A program made the translations under genes and the position numbers. Shown piece after piece: positions 1 through 9,382 of a DNA stretch of 64,000 nucleotides. The notes under the pieces were generated by a model that was given only the letters and a program-made list of their open reading frames with translations, did not search any database and had not been told where the DNA came from. Each line of letters starts with the position of its first letter. Within the stretch, counting starts at the first letter, position 1. Source of the DNA: CAXMMR01 sp965198995 (lineage in GTDB: Bacteria; Pseudomonadota; Alphaproteobacteria; Acetobacterales; Acetobacteraceae); NCBI GenBank assembly GCA_965198995.1, contig CBDAQG010000002.1:2728001-2792000 (forward strand), written 5' to 3'.

Positions 1-1
1 T

Positions 2-664
2 GGCCGCCCGATGCGCCTACCAGGTCGCGCCAAAGGGGCGGCGCTGCTGCTGCCTGGCCCGGCGCTCGGCGCCGCGGTCGTCGCCGAATGGCAGGCGGCC
101 GGCGGCCGGCGCGACGGCCGCTTCGAGATGACGGCGTTGCCGTTGACCCGGCTGGCCGCCACCGCCCAGGACCGGATTGCCCCCGACCCCGAACCGGTGA
201 TCGATGCGCTCACCGCCTATGGCGAGGACGACCTGCTCTGCTACCGGGCCCTTGCGCCCGCGCCTCTGGTCGCCCGCCAGGCCGAGGCCTGGCAGCCCTG
301 GCTCGACTGGGCCGCCGACACCCTCGATGCCCGGCTGCGCAGCACCGCCGGGATCGTTCACGTCGACCAGCCGCAAGCGGCGCTGGCGGCGCTGCGCCGG
401 GCGCTGACGCGTCATGATGCCTACATCCTGGCCGGCCTCGGCGTTGCCGTGCCCGCGATCGGCAGCCTCGTCCTTGGCCTCGCCTTGGCCACCGGCGGGC
501 TGACGGCGGGGGCGGCGCATCGGCTCGGCCAGCTCGACGCGATCTTCCAGGCCGAGTTCTGGGGCGAGGACGAGGAGGCGGCGCTGCGGGCGAACGCGAT
601 CGGCCAGGATGTCGAGGAGGCGTCGCTGTTCATGGCCCTCGCCCGCCAGGACGGCGCCTCGTGA
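2..664 (+). CDS. ATP12 family F1-ATPase assembly chaperone (5' end outside window)
   Basis: ATP12 proteins bind the alpha subunit of F1 ATP synthase and help assemble the alpha/beta hexamer. They occur in mitochondria and alphaproteobacteria. The reading frame is already open at the left edge, and the residues before the first ATG (base 11) read G-R-P, fitting the family pattern LDGRPxRTPxxxxLxLP, so the true start lies upstream of the window. Family signatures seen: AVVAEWQA, MPLTRLA-like text (TALPLTRLAATAQDRI), the DLLCYRA box, LDWA, and the C-terminal QAEFWGEDEEAALR block. The stop overlaps the next gene (GTGA), so the two are probably translationally coupled. Confidence 0.85.
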   Translation, partial: GRPMRLPGRAKGAALLLPGPALGAAVVAEWQAAGGRRDGRFEMTALPLTRLAATAQDRIAPDPEPVIDALTAYGEDDLLCYRALAPAPLVARQAEAWQPWLDWAADTLDARLRSTAGIVHVDQPQAALAALRRALTRHDAYILAGLGVAVPAIGSLVLGLALATGGLTAGAAHRLGQLDAIFQAEFWGEDEEAALRANAIGQDVEEASLFMALARQDGAS

Positions 665-963
665 GCGGCCTCGAGGCCGGTGGTGACGCCCGCCTGCGGC
701 TGCTGATCTCGGGCCGGGTGCAGGGCGTCGGCTATCGGGCGTGGCTGGTCACCGAGGCGCGCCGGCTCGGCGTCGCCGGCTGGGTGCGCAACCTGGTCGA
801 TGGCCGTGTCGAGGCGCTGCTGCTCGGCGAGGCGGCGAGGCTGGAGCGCCTGGCTGCAGCCTGCGCGGACGGCCCGGACGGCGCCGTCGTCAGCCGCATC
901 GATCGCGCCGCGCCGCCCGCGCCCGACGACGTGGCGGCCGTTGCCGGGTTCGAGCAGCGTTGA
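661..963 (+). CDS. Acylphosphatase
   Basis: Hydrolyses the carboxyl-phosphate bond of acyl phosphates in the cytosol. The 100-residue protein has the classic GRVQGVGYR substrate-phosphate loop, whose Arg is catalytic, and the GWVRNLVDGRVEA segment, whose Asn is catalytic. The GTG start at 661 overlaps the stop of the ATP12 gene, and its own TGA overlaps the ATG of the following DUF4345 gene. The three genes therefore look like one tightly coupled operon. Length and motifs are normal for the family. Confidence 0.9.
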   Translation: MSGLEAGGDARLRLLISGRVQGVGYRAWLVTEARRLGVAGWVRNLVDGRVEALLLGEAARLERLAAACADGPDGAVVSRIDRAAPPAPDDVAAVAGFEQR

Positions 964-1370
964 TGCGCGGTCGCGGCGTGGTCGGCCGGCGTCTGTTGCA
1001 GGCGGCGGTCGGCGTGCTCGCCCTGGTGCCGATCCTGGCCGGACTCGGCGGCATGATCAGCGGCGTCGGTCTGACGGGCGGGTCGGTGGTCGACCTCGCC
1101 GGCCGCGCCACCGACAGCCAGTATCGTTACCTGTCCGGTTTGCTGTTCGCGATCGGCGTCGGCTTCTGGAGCACCGTGCCCGACCTGCCCCGCCAAACAA
1201 GGCGTTTCCGGCTGCTCACCGCCCTCGTCGTGGTCGGCGGCCTGGGCCGTCTCCTCGGTGTGATCGAGCACGGCGCGCCGCCCGGCCCGATGCTGTTCGG
1301 GCTCGGCATGGAGCTCGTGGTGACGCCGTCGCTGTGTCTTCTGCAGGCACTGATCGCGCAGCCCGACTAG
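963..1370 (+). CDS. DUF4345-family small membrane protein
   Basis: 135 residues with four predicted hydrophobic segments (about residues 10-30, 55-72, 82-98 and 110-130). It matches DUF4345 proteins in the YRYLSGLLFAIG segment, the FRLLTALVVVGGLGRLL segment and the terminal ELVVTPSLCLLQ. No biochemical role is established for the family. The ATG at 963 shares bases with the acylphosphatase stop (TGATG). The same frame is open further upstream, but that part is out of family and overlaps the previous gene. Confidence 0.75.
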   Translation: MRGRGVVGRRLLQAAVGVLALVPILAGLGGMISGVGLTGGSVVDLAGRATDSQYRYLSGLLFAIGVGFWSTVPDLPRQTRRFRLLTALVVVGGLGRLLGVIEHGAPPGPMLFGLGMELVVTPSLCLLQALIAQPD

Positions 1371-1407
1371 TCAGGCTGCGTCGCGACAGGCCGGCGCCGT
1401 GCCTGGC

Positions 1408-2085
1408 CTAGCCGAAGACCTCGTCAAAGTAGCGTCGCAGCGCCTGATCCACCTCGTCCATGCCGGCGGCAACGCCGAGCGCCTGCAGGCTCGTCACGCC
1501 ATGCTCGCGTATGCCGCACGGCACGATGCCGGTGAAATGCTCCAGCGCGGGCGCGACGTTGAGCGCGATCCCATGCCAGCTCACCCAACGACTGATCCGC
1601 ACCCCGATGGCGGCGATCTTCGCCTCGCCATCCCCGCGGCGCACCCAGATGCCGACCCGGCCAGGCCGCTTCTCGCCGAGCACCCCGAACCGGGCGAGCG
1701 TCAGGATGAGCCAGTCCTCCAGCCCCTCGACATAGGCGTGGGTGTCGCGCGGCCGCACCCGGCCATGCGGCCGCTCAAGGTCGAGCATCAGGTAGGCGGT
1801 GCGCTGGCCGGGACCATGGTAGGTCCACTGGCCGCCCCGCCCCGCCTCGAAGGTCGGAAATCGCTGCGGGTCGGCAAGGTCGGACGGCTTGGCCGACGAG
1901 CCGGCCGTGTAGATCGGTGGGTGCTCCAGCAGCCAGACGAGCTCGCCAGCGCACCTCGCCCGGATCTCGGCTGCCCGCTGCCGCATCGTGGCGAGCGCCA
2001 CGGGGTAGTCCACCGGCGCGGTCGCAACCTGCCACTCGGGCGGTGGATGGCCGGACCATGATGCGGTTGCTGCACCAGGCGTCAT
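1408..2085 (-). CDS. lipB: Octanoyltransferase LipB
   Basis: Transfers octanoyl from octanoyl-ACP to the lipoyl domains of 2-oxoacid dehydrogenases and the glycine cleavage H protein, the first step of de novo lipoate synthesis. The 225-residue product has the family blocks LLEHPPIYTAG, RGGQWTYHGPGQ and KIAAIGVRISRWVSWHG (catalytic Lys156), then GIVPCGI (catalytic Cys190) and HGVTSL. It is transcribed towards the DUF4345 gene (convergent) and away from the tRNA. No strong ribosome site is visible, but the start agrees with family length. Confidence 0.93.
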   Translation of the reverse strand: MTPGAATASWSGHPPPEWQVATAPVDYPVALATMRQRAAEIRARCAGELVWLLEHPPIYTAGSSAKPSDLADPQRFPTFEAGRGGQWTYHGPGQRTAYLMLDLERPHGRVRPRDTHAYVEGLEDWLILTLARFGVLGEKRPGRVGIWVRRGDGEAKIAAIGVRISRWVSWHGIALNVAPALEHFTGIVPCGIREHGVTSLQALGVAAGMDEVDQALRRYFDEVFG

Positions 2086-2135
2086 CGGCTATAGCGCCTC
2101 GCCCGGAGCCGGATCAGCTGCTCCGCGGCGACGCT

Positions 2136-2218
2136 GCGGCCGTGGCGAAATGGTAGACGCGCAAGCTTGAGGTGCTTGTGGGGGCAACCCTGTGGAAGTT
2201 CGAGTCTTCTCGGCCGCA
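2136..2218 (+). tRNA. tRNA-Leu (anticodon GAG)
   Basis: A class II tRNA fold can be drawn. The acceptor stem GCGGCCG (2136-2142) pairs with CGGCCGC (2211-2217) and is followed by discriminator A. The anticodon stem CAAGC/GCTTG encloses the loop TTGAGGT with anticodon GAG at 2169-2171. A long variable arm (GGGGGCAACCCT region) is typical of tRNA-Leu, and the T arm GGAAG-TTCGAGT-CTTCT is intact. The 3' CCA is not encoded. Confidence 0.93.
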
Positions 2219-2274
2219 TATCACCCGAGTTAGTCACCCCAGCCGAACGATGCCAGCGCCGCCGCTCGGCCCGC

Positions 2275-2451
2275 CTAGCCGCCCTTCTGCTCACCCGTCT
2301 TGGACGGATGCTCGAGCCGCTCGGCGCCGGCCCGCGTGCCGCCAAACCGGTCCGCGCCCTTCGCGTCCTCGGCGCCCTCTATCTTGTGGTTGCCGGTGTC
2401 CTGCTCATCGTCGGTGTGCTTGATGGTGGTCTCGGTATGCGGCTGCTTCAC
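2275..2451 (-). CDS. Small hydrophilic hypothetical protein
   Basis: 58 residues starting at GTG 2451, chosen because AGGGAGG lies five bases upstream. The product is strongly hydrophilic (rich in Thr, Lys, Glu, Asp, His and Gly, with no hydrophobic segment), suggesting a small disordered cytosolic protein. I recognise no family. It lies just downstream of the tRNA on the opposite strand. The good ribosome site and lack of rare codons favour a real gene, but this is not proven. Confidence 0.5.
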   Translation of the reverse strand: MKQPHTETTIKHTDDEQDTGNHKIEGAEDAKGADRFGGTRAGAERLEHPSKTGEQKGG

Positions 2452-2514
2452 GGTGGCCTCCCTGCGTGCCGGCAGTCCCAACGCGCCGCCAGCGCGAGGT
2501 TTCGCCAGTGCCTG

Positions 2515-2778
2515 TCAGTGTGATCCCGCGGTCCTGCACTGATCGATCGCCAGCTCGATTGAGAGCAGCAGTGCCTGCAGCGAACGCCGCAGCGGCTCGC
2601 CGTCCGCGGCCGGCAAGTCCAGCAACGCCGCGCACAGCCGTCCGACCTGGTCGTCAAGACCGGAGAGGTCGACCGCCCGGCTGCGCATCAACACGCGCGA
2701 GACGTCAACGCCGCGACGCAGCGCGACGGCATGCCGGGCGAAATCAGGGCGGGGCGGAGGCGAACTGCTGATGTCCAT
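2515..2778 (-). CDS. Small hypothetical helical protein
   Basis: 87 residues with codon use like neighbouring genes. The sequence suggests a helical protein with leucine-rich amphipathic stretches (LDDQVGRLCAALLDLP and LRRSLQALLLSIELAI). No transmembrane segment or known motif is seen. It is divergent from the small gene at 2879, with about 100 bases of relatively A/T-rich DNA between them that could hold both promoters. Function unknown. Confidence 0.55.
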   Translation of the reverse strand: MDISSSPPPRPDFARHAVALRRGVDVSRVLMRSRAVDLSGLDDQVGRLCAALLDLPAADGEPLRRSLQALLLSIELAIDQCRTAGSH

Positions 2779-2878
2779 AAGCGGATTACACCAGCGAAAG
2801 ATTACCGAACGGTTGCTGCGCAGGGATTAACATTATCCTCATCTTTGCCCGCCATCCTGGGCAGCAGGAGGATCACGC

Positions 2879-3124
2879 ATGGACATCGACAGGGCGGTGA
2901 GCGCCTCGTTGCGCCGGCTTGTGCAACGGAGCGCCGCGGACAGCACGACCCCCTTGCCAGGGCGCGGCTCGCCCCACGCTCGCGCGGGGATGCCGGCGGC
3001 GGCTGCACCCGCAGGTCAGGTCGAGGCGGTGAGGTCGGCTGCCACTCGGCAGTCCCTGCTCGCCCTCGTCTCGGCCAGGTCACATCTGTGTCGCGCGCTG
3101 GCCATCAGCGACGCACTTCGTTAA
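2879..3124 (+). CDS. Small hypothetical protein
   Basis: 81 residues beginning at an ATG preceded by a strong AGGAGG ribosome site at a good distance. The product is Ala/Arg/Ser-rich with a short helical start and a Pro/Gly-rich middle. No domain recognised. It ends 27 bases before the kinase gene and could be its leader cistron. The ribosome site is the main support; the protein itself is not persuasive. Confidence 0.4.
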   Translation: MDIDRAVSASLRRLVQRSAADSTTPLPGRGSPHARAGMPAAAAPAGQVEAVRSAATRQSLLALVSARSHLCRALAISDALR

Positions 3125-3151
3125 GATTGTATATGCGTGTAACATACCACC

Positions 3152-4963
3152 ATGGAGAGTGGTAGCAGCTCAGTGACGACGGTTTCGGCACCCGTGAACG
3201 GCGTGGATCACGCTGCCGGCTGGACGCGGGCGACGCCGCGCCGGCGCGCCCGTCCGCCAGGCTCGCTCGGACGCGCGCTGAGCCTGGCATTTTACCGTTG
3301 GCTGCGGCGCGAGCGGCTTGGCCGTGATGCGCGGCGGCGGCTGATCGAGCGGCTGGCGGACCCGCAGGACGACATGCTGCAGGCGCTGCTGCAGGAGGGC
3401 AACTCCGGCCTCGCCGTGCTCGACCGCGGCGGCGTGGTTGTCAGGGCCTACAACCTGCTGGCGCTGCTCGGCGGCGGCCCGCCCGAGGGTCGATCGCTGG
3501 CCGAGATGCTGCCCGCGGCAGATCGCGAGCCGATGTTGGCGCGCCTGGAGGAGGCACGCCGCGGCATCGAGCCGCGACCGCTCGACGTCAGCCTGCTGCC
3601 GGCGGGGTTGGAGAGCGAGCGGGCGGCCGAGATCGGCATCGCCGTGGTGCGTGAGCTTGACGGCCGCGCCAGCGGGTTCATCGTTCGCCTGCGCGACGTG
3701 ACGGCGCTGCGCCGTCTGGAAGCCCAGCTCGCCCACGGTCAGCGTCTGCAGGCGGTCGGGCAGCTTGCCGGCGGCGTCGCGCATGACTTCAACAACCTGC
3801 TGACCGCCGTGCTCGGCGCCGCCGACGAGGTGCTGCGCCTGCCCGGCCTCGCCGCCGCCGCCACCGCCGATCTGCAGCAGATCCGCGGCAGTGCCGAAAG
3901 CGGCGCCCGGCTGGTGCGCCAGCTCCTCGCCTTCAGCCGTCAGCAGACCCTGCAGCCGGTGCCGCTCGCGGTGAACGACGAGATCCGCCGGGTCTCGGAG
4001 TTGCTGGCACGCAGCATCGGCGCCCAGATCCGCCTGATCTTTCAGCTTGCCCAGCCGGGACCCACGATCCGGATGGACCTGGCGCAGTTCGAGCAGGTGC
4101 TGATCAACCTCGTGGTCAATGCCCGCGACGCCATGCCGGGCGGCGGCACGCTGTCGCTGCGCAGCCGCACATGTCGCCTTGAGGAGGGCTCGCTGCCCAT
4201 GATTGCCGGTGGCGAGACGATTCCCGGCGGGTCCTACGTCGTCATCGAGGTCGAGGATGACGGCGCTGGCATGCCGCCGGAGGTGCTGGCACGCATCTTC
4301 GAGCCGTATTTCTCCACCCGGCGGGAGCAGGGCGGCAGCGGCTTGGGGCTGTCGACCGTGATCGGCATCGTCCGCCAATCCGACGGGTTCGTGGAGGCGC
4401 GCAGCCATCCGGGCCGCGGCGCGTGCTTCTGCGTCTACCTGCCGGCCGCCGAGCCGGCTACCTGTCAACCATCGCCTGCGCCGGCGCCATCCGTGCCCAC
4501 TGGTCCCGCATCGGCGGGTCAGCCCGCCAGCGTCCGGACCGTGCTGCTGGTGGAGGATGAGGCGGCCGTTCGCGGCCTCGCCGAGCGTGTGCTTGCCCGG
4601 CGCGGCTGGCAGGTGCGCGCGGCCGGTGATGGTCACGACGCGCTGCGTTTGATCAGCGACGACGAGCCGCTCGACCTGCTGGTGACGGACGCCGTGATGC
4701 CCGGCATGGGCGGGCCCGAACTGATCGGTCGGCTTCGTGCCGGGCGGCCGGAGCTGCCGGTGATCCTGGTCTCGGGCTATGCCGAGGAGACGCTGCACAC
4801 CGATCTTCGTCGCGAGTCGATCGTCTTCCTGCCCAAGCCATACAGCCTCGCGGCGCTGAGCGAGCTGATGGACAGGCTTGTGCCGGCCGCCTCGGCGGCG
4901 CGCCAGGACGCTGAGCCGACCTCCATCGCTGGGCCGACCTCCCTCGTTCACAATCCGTTCTAA
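3152..4963 (+). CDS. cckA: CckA-like hybrid histidine kinase
   Basis: A 603-residue kinase of the family that feeds the CtrA cell-cycle phosphorelay in alphaproteobacteria. Order of domains: an N-terminal region without membrane segments (1-75), a PAS-like region (about 76-195), HisKA with GGVAHDFNNLLTAV (His211), HATPase (about 305-435, with NLVVNARDAMPGGG, EDDGAGMP and GGSGLGLSTV), a Pro/Ala linker and a receiver (about 467-585) with acceptor Asp513 in LLVTDAVMPGMGG. The C-terminal LVSGYAEETLHTDL...FLPKPYSLAAL text is very CckA-like. As known in other alphaproteobacteria, it sits beside recA. Unlike Caulobacter CckA, no N-terminal transmembrane pair is visible, so it may be soluble or recruited by partners. 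Confidence 0.8.
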   Translation: MESGSSSVTTVSAPVNGVDHAAGWTRATPRRRARPPGSLGRALSLAFYRWLRRERLGRDARRRLIERLADPQDDMLQALLQEGNSGLAVLDRGGVVVRAYNLLALLGGGPPEGRSLAEMLPAADREPMLARLEEARRGIEPRPLDVSLLPAGLESERAAEIGIAVVRELDGRASGFIVRLRDVTALRRLEAQLAHGQRLQAVGQLAGGVAHDFNNLLTAVLGAADEVLRLPGLAAAATADLQQIRGSAESGARLVRQLLAFSRQQTLQPVPLAVNDEIRRVSELLARSIGAQIRLIFQLAQPGPTIRMDLAQFEQVLINLVVNARDAMPGGGTLSLRSRTCRLEEGSLPMIAGGETIPGGSYVVIEVEDDGAGMPPEVLARIFEPYFSTRREQGGSGLGLSTVIGIVRQSDGFVEARSHPGRGACFCVYLPAAEPATCQPSPAPAPSVPTGPASAGQPASVRTVLLVEDEAAVRGLAERVLARRGWQVRAAGDGHDALRLISDDEPLDLLVTDAVMPGMGGPELIGRLRAGRPELPVILVSGYAEETLHTDLRRESIVFLPKPYSLAALSELMDRLVPAASAARQDAEPTSIAGPTSLVHNPF

Positions 4964-4986
4964 AGGTTAACAACCCGCTTAACATC

Positions 4987-5001
4987 GAACAAGCCATGAA
5001 C
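4987..5001 (+). promoter_or_regulatory. LexA (SOS) box upstream of recA
   Basis: The sequence GAAC-AAGCCAT-GAAC is a perfect direct repeat of GAAC with a 7-base spacer, the established LexA operator of alphaproteobacteria. It lies between the cckA stop and the recA start (ATG 5144), so it most likely represses recA until DNA damage. Confidence 0.85.
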
Positions 5002-5143
5002 ATTTATGTGGCTCGCCGCCGCATCAGGCGGTTGCTTGGGCCTCGGCAACTATGACACAGTGGGCGCCGAAGACACGCCGCAGGCGAATAACTCGCCTGC
5101 CTGACAGCGCCAGGTTGCGTGGTCGACCCGGAGATTGGCTTGC

Positions 5144-6181
<1,038 letters not shown>

Positions 6182-6318
6182 GCACGCGCACGCCCGTCCT
6201 CACCAGGCCGCCGAGCGCCGAGGATTGGCCGGGCGCCGCCGTCCTGACCGCCGACGACGAGGCGCTGGTCGAGGCGGCCAAGGCGGCGCTGCGCCGACAT
6301 TACCGGCCGTTCTGGCAC

Positions 6319-6654
6319 ATGGTCGGCGCGGCGTTGCGCAGCCGTGACGGCCGGATCTGGACCGGCGTGCATCTCGGCGCCACGGTCGGTCGTCTGCAGG
6401 TCTGCGCCGAGGCGGTGGCCCTCGGCCGGGCGATCATGGAGGGCGACGGCTCGGTCGCCTGCGCGGTCGCGGTCCGTCACCCCAAGCCCGACGAGCCGTC
6501 GCAAGACCTCGCTGTCGTCCCGCCCTGCGGCGCCTGCCGAGAGATGCTGGTCGATTTCAGCCGCGAGGCGCAGGTCATCGTGCCGTTGCCGGCCGGCTTA
6601 CGGCGCCTGCCGGTGAGCAGCCTGCTGCCGCTGCCCTACCAGCGAGCGTGCTAG
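6319..6654 (+). CDS. Cytidine deaminase-like zinc hydrolase
   Basis: The zinc-binding and catalytic motifs of the cytidine deaminase fold are present: C-A-E in LQVCAEAVALG and PCGACREM. The coordinates run from the first conventional ATG, giving 111 residues. However, family-like residues (LTADDEALVEAAKAALRRHYRPFWH) are encoded in the same frame immediately upstream, where no ATG, GTG or TTG occurs back to an in-frame stop at 6151. A CTG at 6178, overlapping the recA stop (CTGA) with GAGG about seven bases before it, is a candidate true start. It probably acts in pyrimidine salvage or on a related amino-heterocycle. Confidence 0.75.
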   Translation: MVGAALRSRDGRIWTGVHLGATVGRLQVCAEAVALGRAIMEGDGSVACAVAVRHPKPDEPSQDLAVVPPCGACREMLVDFSREAQVIVPLPAGLRRLPVSSLLPLPYQRAC

Positions 6655-6775
6655 GCGGTCCCACCAGGATGGCCGGCGGCCGATTTGATCCGCGGCGACC
6701 GCCCACCGATCCGGCAACACTGGTGCCCTGCACCCAGGTCGGAGCCGAGCCTGCTGCCGGCGGTGGTCGCTCCGA

Positions 6776-8047
6776 TCAGGACGGCTTGATCAAGAGGGCG
6801 CGGAAATCATTGACGTTCGTCAGCGTCGGCCCGGTGATCACCTGGTCGCCGAGCGCCGCGAAGAAGCCGTGCCCGTCATTGTCGGCGAGGCGCCCGCGCG
6901 GGCTGATCCCACACGCCAGGGCGCGGGCGAGCGTGTCGGGAGTGACGATGGCCCCGGCAACCTCCTCCGCGCCGTCCACCCCATCCGTGTCGCCGGCCAG
7001 CCCGAAGATCCCCGGCCGGCCGGCGAGCTCGATGGCGAGCGAGAGCAGGAACTCCACGTTCCGCCCGCCGCGACCCTGGCCGTGCACAGTCACCGTGGTC
7101 TCGCCGCCGGAGATCAGCACGCAGGGCGGCGGCGCCGGTTGGCGGTGCAGCGCAACCTGCCGGGCGATCCCCGCCATGACACGGCCAACCTCGGCGGCCT
7201 CGCCCTCGATGGCGTCACCCAGGATCAGCGGCGTGACGCCCGCCGCGCGGGCCACGGCGGCGGCGGCCTCCAGCGAGGCCTGCGGGGTTGCGATCACCTG
7301 CGTCACCGTGTGGAGAAAGGCCGCGTCGCCGGGCTTGGGCGTCTCCGCGGCGGGGTCAGCGAGGCGCGCCCGTATCGAGGCCGGAACCTCGATCCCGAAC
7401 CGCGCGAGCACCGCGGACGCGTCGGCCAGCGTGGTCCCATCCGGCACCGTCGGCCCGGACGCGATCACCGACGGGTCGTCGCCGGGCACGTCGGAGATCA
7501 CCAGCGTCAGCAACGGCGCCGGCGCCGCGGCGGCGGCCAGGCGCCCACCCTTGATCGCCGACAAGTGCTTGCGGACGCAATTCATGTCGGCAATGCCGGC
7601 GCCGCTGCGCAGCAGCGCACGGTTGATCGCCTGCTTGTCGGCCAGCGACACCCCGCCTCCCGGCAGCGACAGCAGCGCCGAGCCGCCGCCGGAGATCAGG
7701 CAGAGCACCAGGTCGTCCGGCCCCAAGCCCTGCACCAGCGCCAGGATGCGCGACGCGGCCAGTTGCCCGGCAGCGTCCGGCACGGGATGGCTGGCCTCGA
7801 CCACTTCGATGCGGGGCAGCGGCCCGACGCCATGGCCGTAGCGGGTGACGACCAGCCCGGAGAGCGGGCAACGCGCCGGCCAGTGCGCGTCAACCGCACG
7901 CGCCATGGCGGCAGCGGCCTTGCCGGCGCCAACCACCACCGTCCGGCCGCGCGGCGGCGCCGGCAGGTGTTTGGCGATGACGTGGTCTGGGTCAGCCGCC
8001 TCGATGGCGGCGTCGAACATCCGCCGCAGCAGCGCGCGCTCGTTCAT
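6776..8047 (-). CDS. Glycerate 2-kinase (DUF4147/MOFRL, TtuD type)
   Basis: Phosphorylates D-glycerate to 2-phosphoglycerate using ATP. Older annotations call these proteins hydroxypyruvate reductase TtuD. 423 residues from ATG 8047, chosen for AAGGA at a good distance. Visible: the N-terminal VVVGAGKAAAAMA loop, LISGGGSALLSLP, the NCVRKHLSAIKGGRLA block, ISDVPGDDPSVIASGP, and the C-terminal MOFRL signature (VLISGGETTVTVHGQGRGGRNVEF, then GDTDGVDG). Intact length. The neighbouring FAH hydrolase reads in the same direction 150 bases upstream. Confidence 0.88.
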   Translation of the reverse strand: MNERALLRRMFDAAIEAADPDHVIAKHLPAPPRGRTVVVGAGKAAAAMARAVDAHWPARCPLSGLVVTRYGHGVGPLPRIEVVEASHPVPDAAGQLAASRILALVQGLGPDDLVLCLISGGGSALLSLPGGGVSLADKQAINRALLRSGAGIADMNCVRKHLSAIKGGRLAAAAAPAPLLTLVISDVPGDDPSVIASGPTVPDGTTLADASAVLARFGIEVPASIRARLADPAAETPKPGDAAFLHTVTQVIATPQASLEAAAAVARAAGVTPLILGDAIEGEAAEVGRVMAGIARQVALHRQPAPPPCVLISGGETTVTVHGQGRGGRNVEFLLSLAIELAGRPGIFGLAGDTDGVDGAEEVAGAIVTPDTLARALACGISPRGRLADNDGHGFFAALGDQVITGPTLTNVNDFRALLIKPS

Positions 8048-8199
8048 GGCGTTTTCCTTGCGACACGTCGTTGCCGATGCCGGCCGCCGGGCGACACCGC
8101 CATCGGATAGCCTCGCCCGCACGTGCGTCACCGGATCGGTGCGACGCCGGATCGGACGCGCCCGCGCCGGGCTCGCTGACGAGCCGACGCGCTCCCGCC

Positions 8200-9045
8200 C
8201 TACGCCGACGCAGCGACGCGCTGGCGCTGCTCGCCCAAACCGGCAATGCCGAGGCGAACCACGTCACCGGGCTTCAGGTAGACCGGCGTCGGCTTGATGC
8301 CCATGCCCACGCCAGGCGGCGTTCCCGTTGCGATCACGTCGCCTGGAACCAGCGTCATGAACCGGCTGACGTAGGAGACGATGGTCGCAACGTCGAAGAT
8401 CATCGTGCGCGTGTTGCCCGACTGCCTGCGGCGGCCGTTGACGTCCAGCCACATCGCCAGCGCCTGCGGGTCCGGCACCTCGTCGCGGGTCGCGATCCAT
8501 GGCCCCAGCGGGCCGAAGGTGTCGCATCCCTTGCCCTTGTCCCACTGGCTGGACTGCAGTTGAAACGCCCGCTCCGACACGTCATTGGCCAGGCAGTAGC
8601 CGGCGACATGATCGAGTGCCGCGGCCACGGTGACGTTCGCGGCGCGTGAGCCGATCACGAGGGCGAGCTCAACCTCCCAGTCCAGCCTGGTCGAGCCCGG
8701 CGGCGGCACGGTGTCGTCGTTCGGTCCGCACAGGGCGGTGATGGCTTTCAGGAAGATGATGGGCTCGGACGGGGCCGGCATGCCGGCCTCGGCGGCGTGG
8801 TCCGAATAGTTCAGCCCGATGCCGATGTACTTGCCGATGCCGGCGAGCGGCACGCCGAAGCGGGGCGACCCCTGCACGAGCGGCAGCGTCGCCGGGTCGA
8901 TCGCCATCAGCTCGGCCAGCGACGCGGGCGACAGGTCGGCGCCGGTGAGGTCCCGGCGCCGGCCGGACAGGTCGCGCAGGCGGCCCGCCGCATCGATCAG
9001 GCCCGGCGTCTCGCGGCCCGGCTCGCCGTATCGGCAGATCTTCAT
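8200..9045 (-). CDS. Fumarylacetoacetate hydrolase family protein
   Basis: 281 residues of the FAH superfamily, which hydrolyse or decarboxylate beta-diketo acids with a divalent metal. Family blocks: GIGLNYSDHAAEAG, PIIFLKAITALCGP, LDWEVELALVIG (metal-binding E-x-E in EVELA), GYCLANDVSERAFQ, KGCDTFGPLGPW, and FDVATIVSYVSRFMTLVPGDVIATGTPPGVG. The closest-looking subgroup acts on sugar-acid products (such as 2,4-diketo-3-deoxy-fuconate) or is annotated as ureidoglycolate lyase-like. The substrate cannot be assigned. AAGGA lies seven bases before the ATG. It may share a transcript with the downstream glycerate kinase. Confidence 0.82.
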   Translation of the reverse strand: MKICRYGEPGRETPGLIDAAGRLRDLSGRRRDLTGADLSPASLAELMAIDPATLPLVQGSPRFGVPLAGIGKYIGIGLNYSDHAAEAGMPAPSEPIIFLKAITALCGPNDDTVPPPGSTRLDWEVELALVIGSRAANVTVAAALDHVAGYCLANDVSERAFQLQSSQWDKGKGCDTFGPLGPWIATRDEVPDPQALAMWLDVNGRRRQSGNTRTMIFDVATIVSYVSRFMTLVPGDVIATGTPPGVGMGIKPTPVYLKPGDVVRLGIAGLGEQRQRVAASA

Positions 9046-9309
9046 GACGGATCCTTCACGGTCTCAGCGGCCGCGCGGGCATGCCCATAGCAGGTTCAGC
9101 GCCGGGTTCGACATCGGCGGCCGCTGCGACCCGTGTCGGCGATCGACCCCGGCGGGTCAGCCTGATCGACAACCAGGCTCGGTCAGCCACCTGCCCAGCC
9201 AGGGCGACCGCGCCAACCCAAAAGCCGCCGCGGTGCTGCGAACGGCCCGCGCGCAAGGCCTCGCCGACGCGGCGGGTGCCGAAGACGCGGTGGTGCGGGC
9301 GGCCGCCAT

Positions 9310-9325
9310 GGGGGGGGGGGGGGGG
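9310..9325 (+). repeat. Poly-G tract (16 G)
   Basis: An uninterrupted run of 16 G residues in an intergenic region (9046-9504) that otherwise holds no convincing gene. Such tracts slip during replication and are also common assembly or sequencing error sites. No promoter or start codon can be linked to it with confidence. Confidence 0.9.
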
Positions 9326-9382
9326 AGCCGATCTATCGCCGCTACCGTCGCGCCGGCCAGCACACGGCCGGATGATGAGACG

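Noticed and set aside
2136..2218. tRNA-Leu as an integration (att) site
   Set aside because: No partial duplicate of the tRNA 3' end, no integrase and no phage-like genes were seen nearby.
4967..4982. Possible CtrA binding site (TTAA...TTAA) after cckA
   Set aside because: The spacer is 8 bases rather than the 7 of the established motif, and the site overlaps the more convincing LexA context. Too weak to call.
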